NCBI RefSeq assembly: GCF_949628265.1 | Contig: NC_088790.1 | Coordinates: forward strand, 20,712,545 to 20,776,544 | From: Cloeon dipterum | Lineage: Eukaryota; Arthropoda; Insecta; Ephemeroptera; Baetidae | Direction: 5' to 3' | Length of the DNA stretch: 64,000 nucleotides | The notes under the pieces: generated by a model | What the model was told of the DNA's origin: nothing | The model's input: only the letters and a program-made list of their open reading frames with translations | Database searches by the model: none | Position numbers and translations under genes: made by a program | In this document: piece after piece, positions 58,422 to 64,000 of the stretch | How the letters are laid out: each line of letters starts with the position of its first letter | Numbering within the stretch: the first letter of the stretch is position 1

Positions 58422-61400
58422 TCAGCATGTCGACGTCTCTTCGCCTTCGAGGGTGCAAGCCACATTCTCGAGCTTGTGAGCCAAGTGCATTTTCTTACAG
58501 TACGGGTCAGTCTCAAGTGAATCAAATATCTGAAACGTAGAATTAGAATATTAATTAACAACAGCACCATGTTACGCATTTTTATTACATTTAAAAAGGG
58601 TAAGTTTGCAAGGAAGGATTGATTTGATTTTGAAATTATGGAGGCGTGGATCTAGCAAACCATAAATAACGGCAAATTGTCAAATTTTATCAACCATTGC
58701 CAAAAGGTAGCGAAAAACACAATAATTTTGGAATTAAAAGGGGCTTGTGAGTAAAATTATTTCAGATTGTGGCCTTACCTGCTCACTATATTTATTGACG
58801 TAAATATAAAGCTCTTTGAGGGCTGCAACCACATCAAACTCTCCGATCTGCGAGACCGACAGTTGCTGCATGGCGGTGCTCATCTCCTGGTCGGTGATCT
58901 GAGGAAGCATCTGGATGTCGCAGTAGAAGTGCGACACCATTTCCCGATAGTTGGGGATGTCCTTGGCGAAGAGAAGCTTGTTCGAGGGCGAGTCCTTGCC
59001 GAGGCGGTGCTCAGAGGTTGAGCACGAGTCCATCAGGGTCTGGGCGATCACAGAGAGGCAGCAGTCGACGGTGGTTGTTTTGTTAACGTCAAAGATGAAG
59101 TCAGGGTTCTTGATAAAGTTCACCCAGAAGCGCAGAGGAAGACTGAAAAATGAACAGCATTAAAATTAATTTATTACTTAAAATAATAAAATAAATACAG
59201 CTAATACATCCTGTTCCAAATTTAGTTGATTTTTGTTTCATTATTTTAAAACAAAGTAAAACTAAGAAAAATGGTACAGATCTTTGCAGAACTTTCATAT
59301 TGTGAGCGAGTTGGAAGTAAAAAAATGACAAGAAAAATGTACAGATTAACTAAATTTTCTTTTGTGTTATTTATACAGCTTTCTCTGTTATAACTTAGTA
59401 ATATTTTAAGCTAATAAAAATTGCTCTCTTAGGTCCGTCGCCCTACCTGTTCGATTTCCAGGCGTGAACCACCTCAGGGTCAGTGATTCCGTGCCTTCTT
59501 GCGGCCTCGTCAAGGAGGTCGAACAGCCACTTGATGGCGGGTGGCAACGATTCGTTGGCGGCAAGGATGGTGTTGAAGAAGTCATCGACAAACTTCTGGA
59601 TGGTACCTTTTGTGGAGAGCAGTCTCGTCAGGAAGATCTCTGGAATGGCCTTGTGCGTGCGCTCCGAGGCGTTCTTGTTATTCTGGTAGTGGTTCTCGTC
59701 TACTTGACGCAACAAGTGGTACACCTGAAACGAAGCGTGCTAATTTTTTACATCAGAAACATTGAAAACTGATAATGAATCATAATTTTACATTTTGCTC
59801 AAATAAATAACGCAGAGATTGTGAAAAATACTTAATTATTTTTTGAAGATTATTAATAGGGAAAAAATCTAGATGAAAATAGAAATTTTCCATGGGAGTA
59901 GAAATTTTAAGAACAGTAAAAATTGAAATTCCTAAATTCAATATCTATTTTTCTATTTACCACCAATTTTGATACGGTCTAGTCTCTATTACATTTATTC
60001 TTATTTCAGAAAATAATTTAAATTAAGCTTCATTTGAACTATTTTTTTATCTTAAAGGTTTTAAATAAAGAGGTGAGCCATTTAAAATAATGTAATTTTG
60101 ACTGGGTTTGAAACTAACCTTGGCACTTCCAGAGTGTCCAGATTCTATGTCACCATTGTTGGTGATGATGGGAGAGAGGGTGTTGGTGAAGTAGGAGGAG
60201 CCAGTGCAGTTCTGGCACGGTTGCTTGCAGTTCGAGTTGAAGGCGTCGTTCTGTCTGGGGATGAGCGACATGACAGCAGACTCCTTGACGCCGTAGTGAA
60301 ACAGCGTGTTGATTTTCTTCCACCCGCCAACAGTCTTGGTAGTCAGGTCCTCGTCCTGCAAGGTCAGGTGGCCTCCGCGGCCGTGGCGCCACTCGAGGTC
60401 GATCTCGTGGATCGAGGGGCGCATCGAGTAGGGTGTGTTCTTGTACAGGGCGTCCAGGATCTTTAGCTTCACCTGACTGATGGTGTCGCAGTCCAGCACC
60501 TTGCACTGGATTTTTTCATCCACGTCCTCCTGCACCACGTGCAAAGTCTGCAAACAGCCAGTTGAGTTAGAACACCATGTCAAAAGGGGTTGAGGGAAAC
60601 AAATATTATGCTAGCAAGCTAAAATAGCTAATCTATGGGATCCTACTTAGGCTGACTTAAGAATTTTGGACAATGGAATAGTTGTTTTACTATAAGTTTA
60701 GAAAATTGACATAAAGTCTCCTCAAAAATCACGAATTCTAATTAAGAGATTTTTATAATTTAAGTAGGTACTTCATTTTAAGTACAAATAGATTGCCAAC
60801 GAAGTGTAGAAAATAAATAATGAAGAGCAGAAGAAAAGCCATTAAGTAATTTATTTGTACCCCTATTGTATTTACTCAAGGGAAATTTTAAAAAAGAACC
60901 CTAATGTATGAAAAAATGCGAGATTTTTAAATTTAGCAAATAGGTCCATATGACATCGATGGAACCTACATTTTCTTGCATTTCTCTGATTGATAACAAT
61001 TATTTAGTTCTAGATCTCAGACAATAATCAGAATAGTTGTAATTAATATTTACAAAATCTACTTAAAGAGTATAAATAAAATCAAAATTCATAAGTCAAT
61101 CCATTAAAGGGATCTGGGTTTGGATAGCATGCAAAAACTGGGTTGTGATTTCTCTTAGAGAGACAAGGCAAAAAAGCAGCTGCATAATTTCTTAGAGTCA
61201 GGAACTGGACCAGAGAGAAAGGAAAGAAATCAAAAGCACATACTTGATATCTTTGATGGTAAGGAATTTTCTCATAATGCGGATCCTCCTGCACGAGGTG
61301 AATCGTCTGGGGAGAGGAAGAACAAAAATCAATGACTTGCCAAATATTTTGTCTTTCAATGAATTTCAATTTAAGGGAAAAGGTAAAAATTATAAACTCT

Positions 61401-62678
61401 CCAATTGACTATGCACTCTGTACAACGACACTGAAAGCTCCTCTAAAAAATCCTCCACAAGGACATCAAAGCAAGCCAAAAGCACTTGAAATAATATAAT
61501 AGTGGAAAACTACATACCACAAAACCGTGATCAATCTGCTCCCTCAGCAGGCGCTCTTCAGACAAAGAGTACCGGGCGTCGTGTGTGATAGCGTCGACAG
61601 GTCCCTTTTCAATTTGGTACTTGATTGCCTTGAAGAGGAGGAAGAGCGAGGAGCCTGAGTACTCCTTCAGGTAGTTGTACATGCAGAGAGCCATCCAGTT
61701 GGTCAGCATTTTCTCTACCACCGACTCGGTGCGTCTGAGCATCAGCTGCGGGTGCTTGGTGCCCACGGACTTGTCGATCAGGCGCAAAAGAAGGCACCTA
61801 AGGATCTCAGTTGCGTACTCCATCTTGCCCATGAGGACCACCATCAGGAGGGACGCAACATTTACCCTGGAAAGGGTGGGGTAAATATTGGTTATAATCG
61901 GTTGAATTGAAGGATATGCAAATTTTCAAGGTAGACTTAAAGCTTTTAACTTTTTGTGTTAAATATGTAGAGGATATTATTACTGAGAACACAGTTTAGA
62001 CGATATATCTGACGTTGAATTGTAGTTTAGTCCTAAAGAATGAACATCAAGGAGACCGCATTCCCTTTAAATTCTTTTTAAAATATTCTTGAAACCATGC
62101 GATGGATTCTTATTTTATTACTGGTATTACTGGACCAGAATATATCGTATTCCTTTTTCAGAGTTAAAAACTGTGAATTACGTTTAGAGATTTTCCCATC
62201 GATTTTATTTTTAATTTTCAAACGCGCTTTATCGCCAAATAAAGGTGAAGAGAAAAAAATTGAAACTACAGAGCTAAATCATAAAAAAATACCTGCTCAA
62301 CGTTTATTCAGAACACGATTTTAAATTTCATCACTCACTTATCTCTAATGTTGAAAGACTTTTGCGACTCGAGCGTGTCGATGAAAGTCAGCAAAAAGTT
62401 TTTATTGCTGATGAGCTGCTCGAACTGCAGCATGGCCGCGTCGTAGTTGGTTCTCGGCGCTGAAATTTTGACCTGCGGAGGGAGATGCTGTATTAGCATA
62501 AGAATAGTTGGCAACGCATGCCGCGCGTGTCTCACCTTCGGGTCGTTCAGAATGGGATGGTCGTTGACGCCCGGGAAGAAGACCTTCATGATGTAGCTCT
62601 TGTGGTCCAGGGTGGGAATGCCGGAGGTTTCGAGGTCGGCAGTCAGGTCGGTCATATCTGTTTGGAGTTCAGCGAAAG
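58422..62678 (-). CDS. PlexA: Plexin cytoplasmic RasGAP region, 3' part of gene (probably class A)
   Basis: Transmembrane semaphorin receptor; its cytoplasmic GAP domain inactivates Rap/Ras-type GTPases to steer axons. Exons visible: 62,678-62,536; 62,472-62,339; 61,866-61,518; 60,547-60,119; 59,724-59,447; 59,142-58,779; 58,529-58,422. Phases join to about 600 residues ending at TGA 58,422-58,424. Landmarks: [45 protein letters not shown], then [15 protein letters not shown] (GAP arginines), the RhoGTPase-binding ubiquitin-like fold around [51 protein letters not shown] and [20 protein letters not shown]. Class A is favoured by ALKELYIYV and the C-terminal tail; class B is less likely. Semaphorin, PSI, IPT and membrane parts lie beyond 64,000. 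An extra in-frame exon is listed at 61,244-61,306. Confidence 0.92.
61244..61306 (-). other. PlexA: Candidate 63-nt cassette exon of plexin
   Basis: Between a CCCCAG acceptor and a GTATGT donor lie exactly 21 codons, phase 0 on both sides, with no stop. They begin [14 protein letters not shown], closely resembling the first residues of the next exon, [13 protein letters not shown] (60,547 downwards). Skipping or including it keeps the frame. It sits where plexins join the first GAP half to the RhoGTPase-binding domain, so it could alter that linker. Transcript evidence is not available here. Confidence 0.65.
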
Positions 62679-64000
62679 CTAGAAGAAGACCAGAAACAAA
62701 TTCGAGCTGTTAATCCAACAGGACAGAGGTTAGCGTCACACATTAGCATTGGTACAGACTCGCGCATAGTGTAATTTCATCTGGTCACATGCACGTCTCG
62801 GAAAAGGAATTTTTCGACCACCCTTTTGGCGCTTATCTCTAGCTTTAAAAACCAATACAGCCGAAATGGGTGCAAAATGGTGGCTTCCCCTATTTTACAG
62901 ATGAACAAACTGAGCCCAAGGTTGACTGATGGTATTTAAAAGGGACACTGAAGCGTTATAGAACAATTAGGAAATTAGCGTAATACCATTTTAAACAGGC
63001 GGTGACTGCTACCAGCTAAGAATTCCAGAAGGCAGACAAATTTCAATTTAAAGCTAAACGCAAGAAAGCTTTTTAACTCACGCAACTCCAATGTCAAGCA
63101 GGTTGCATACGATTACCAAAATTGTATTAATTTAGAATAATTCCCATTTGAAACCAAATCCCTGGCTCGATCGCAAACTTGGCTTTTAAGCTGAAAAGTT
63201 ATACGTGAAACGAAACAGGGCCGTTGAGCGCACAAGCAACTCTAGAAAAAGCAGCTCTGGGAGGATAAATATTTATGTACGAAGTTGACAAGACAAACAA
63301 GAGAAGAAGCAGCTCTGAAATTAAGATTGCACCCCACCGAGGAGGAGGGTGGCGGCTCGTTGATGAGACAGAAGAGTGGTGCACAAGAGGCGATTGTTAG
63401 TCCAGCATGCGGCTGCAAGAGAAGACACAAGAGACATTCAGCCTGTTAGTCAGTCGGTCGGTTAAGTGGCTACTCGGTTAACGCTACTAATTAGTAAATT
63501 CAGAGAGAGGCGGGCGGGAGCAGAGAGATAGTGTTTTGTGATATACCATGCAGATATGAACCACCATTACGTCGCGGGTCCCAGGTGCACATCTGAGTGA
63601 AAGCTGCAAAGAAAAGGCAGAAAAAAGCCCTTCAACATCATCAGTGGTTCAACTAAAATGATTAACTAACTAATATGTTAAGTAATATAACGAATAAAGT
63701 GAGAGTAATTAAAACGTGGTGACCTCCCCAGGGCAATCCGCACGAAAAAAAACATAAATAATGAAAATTGTGATCTGTACAAATATCCACTCTAAACACC
63801 TATCAATTAGAGATTCAAAATGTACAGCAAGTGCGGAAAAAAGCAGGACAGAGAAGGGAGAGGAAACCACCACTAATAAAAATAAAAGCGTGTGAGAATA
63901 AAAAAACTGAACGTAAAAGTTCAAGGTTTGCAATAATTGTTTTTAAACGTCTGCTTCAAACCAGAAACATCAGTGGAAAATATTAAGTTAATTATTGGCA
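62679..64000 (-). other. Plexin intron (large) with one candidate micro-exon
   Basis: The exon at 62,536-62,678 begins after a CTTCTTCTAG acceptor in phase 1, so coding sequence must continue upstream, but none of the conserved juxtamembrane plexin sequence is recognisable up to the window edge. A 46-nt minus-strand stretch at 63,548-63,593 has an acceptor (TTTCACTCAG), a donor (GTATAT) and the right phase. The rest is unremarkable intron. Confidence 0.5.

Overview
This is about 64 kb of animal nuclear DNA, almost certainly from an insect or other arthropod. The case rests on multi-exon genes with GT-AG introns, AT-rich introns around GC-richer exons, a seven-transmembrane chemoreceptor with the arthropod gustatory-receptor C-terminus, an Msx/msh homeobox gene with the usual intron inside the homeodomain, a CR1-like LINE and long GA/CT microsatellites. 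I cannot place the order. I saw no tRNA, rRNA, CRISPR or bacterial-type operon. Exon borders below come from reading splice sites and reading-frame phase by eye.

Layout. Positions 1-18,900 are a gene-poor stretch with several copies of a ~370-bp dispersed repeat, a 124-bp tandem duplication, a relic LINE 3' end and GC-richer islands that look like cis-regulatory blocks. The three-exon msh/Msx gene lies at 19,308-20,694 (+). A second gene-poor stretch (20.7-36.6 kb) holds one small two-exon gene for a secreted, serine/aspartate-rich peptide with dibasic sites (27,973-28,381, +), several GC islands, and long CT and GA arrays.

From 36.6 kb the window is gene-dense: a PTPDC1-type phosphatase (11 coding exons, 36,654-43,134, -); a nearly complete CR1-superclade LINE (about 44,693-49,220, -); a gustatory receptor (5 exons, 50,885-53,103, +); an XPNPEP3-type mitochondrial aminopeptidase P (53,205-56,183, -), tail-to-tail with the receptor; and the last ~600 codons of a plexin, probably class A (58,422-62,678, -), whose upstream exons lie beyond the window.

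The genes look functionally unrelated neighbours. The 18 kb and 7 kb deserts around msh are what a developmental regulator with distributed enhancers would give. The most striking item is in the LINE: ORF1 has an exact 2A ribosome-skipping motif (DIETNPGP) downstream of a signal-peptide-like N-terminus, and ORF1 and ORF2 overlap by four bases (GTGA) with no AUG ahead of the first endonuclease catalytic residue. Also notable are a 63-nt in-frame exon in the plexin GAP region that looks like a partial duplicate of the next exon's start, and a decamer (AGGGTTGCCA and close variants) recurring across the non-coding DNA.
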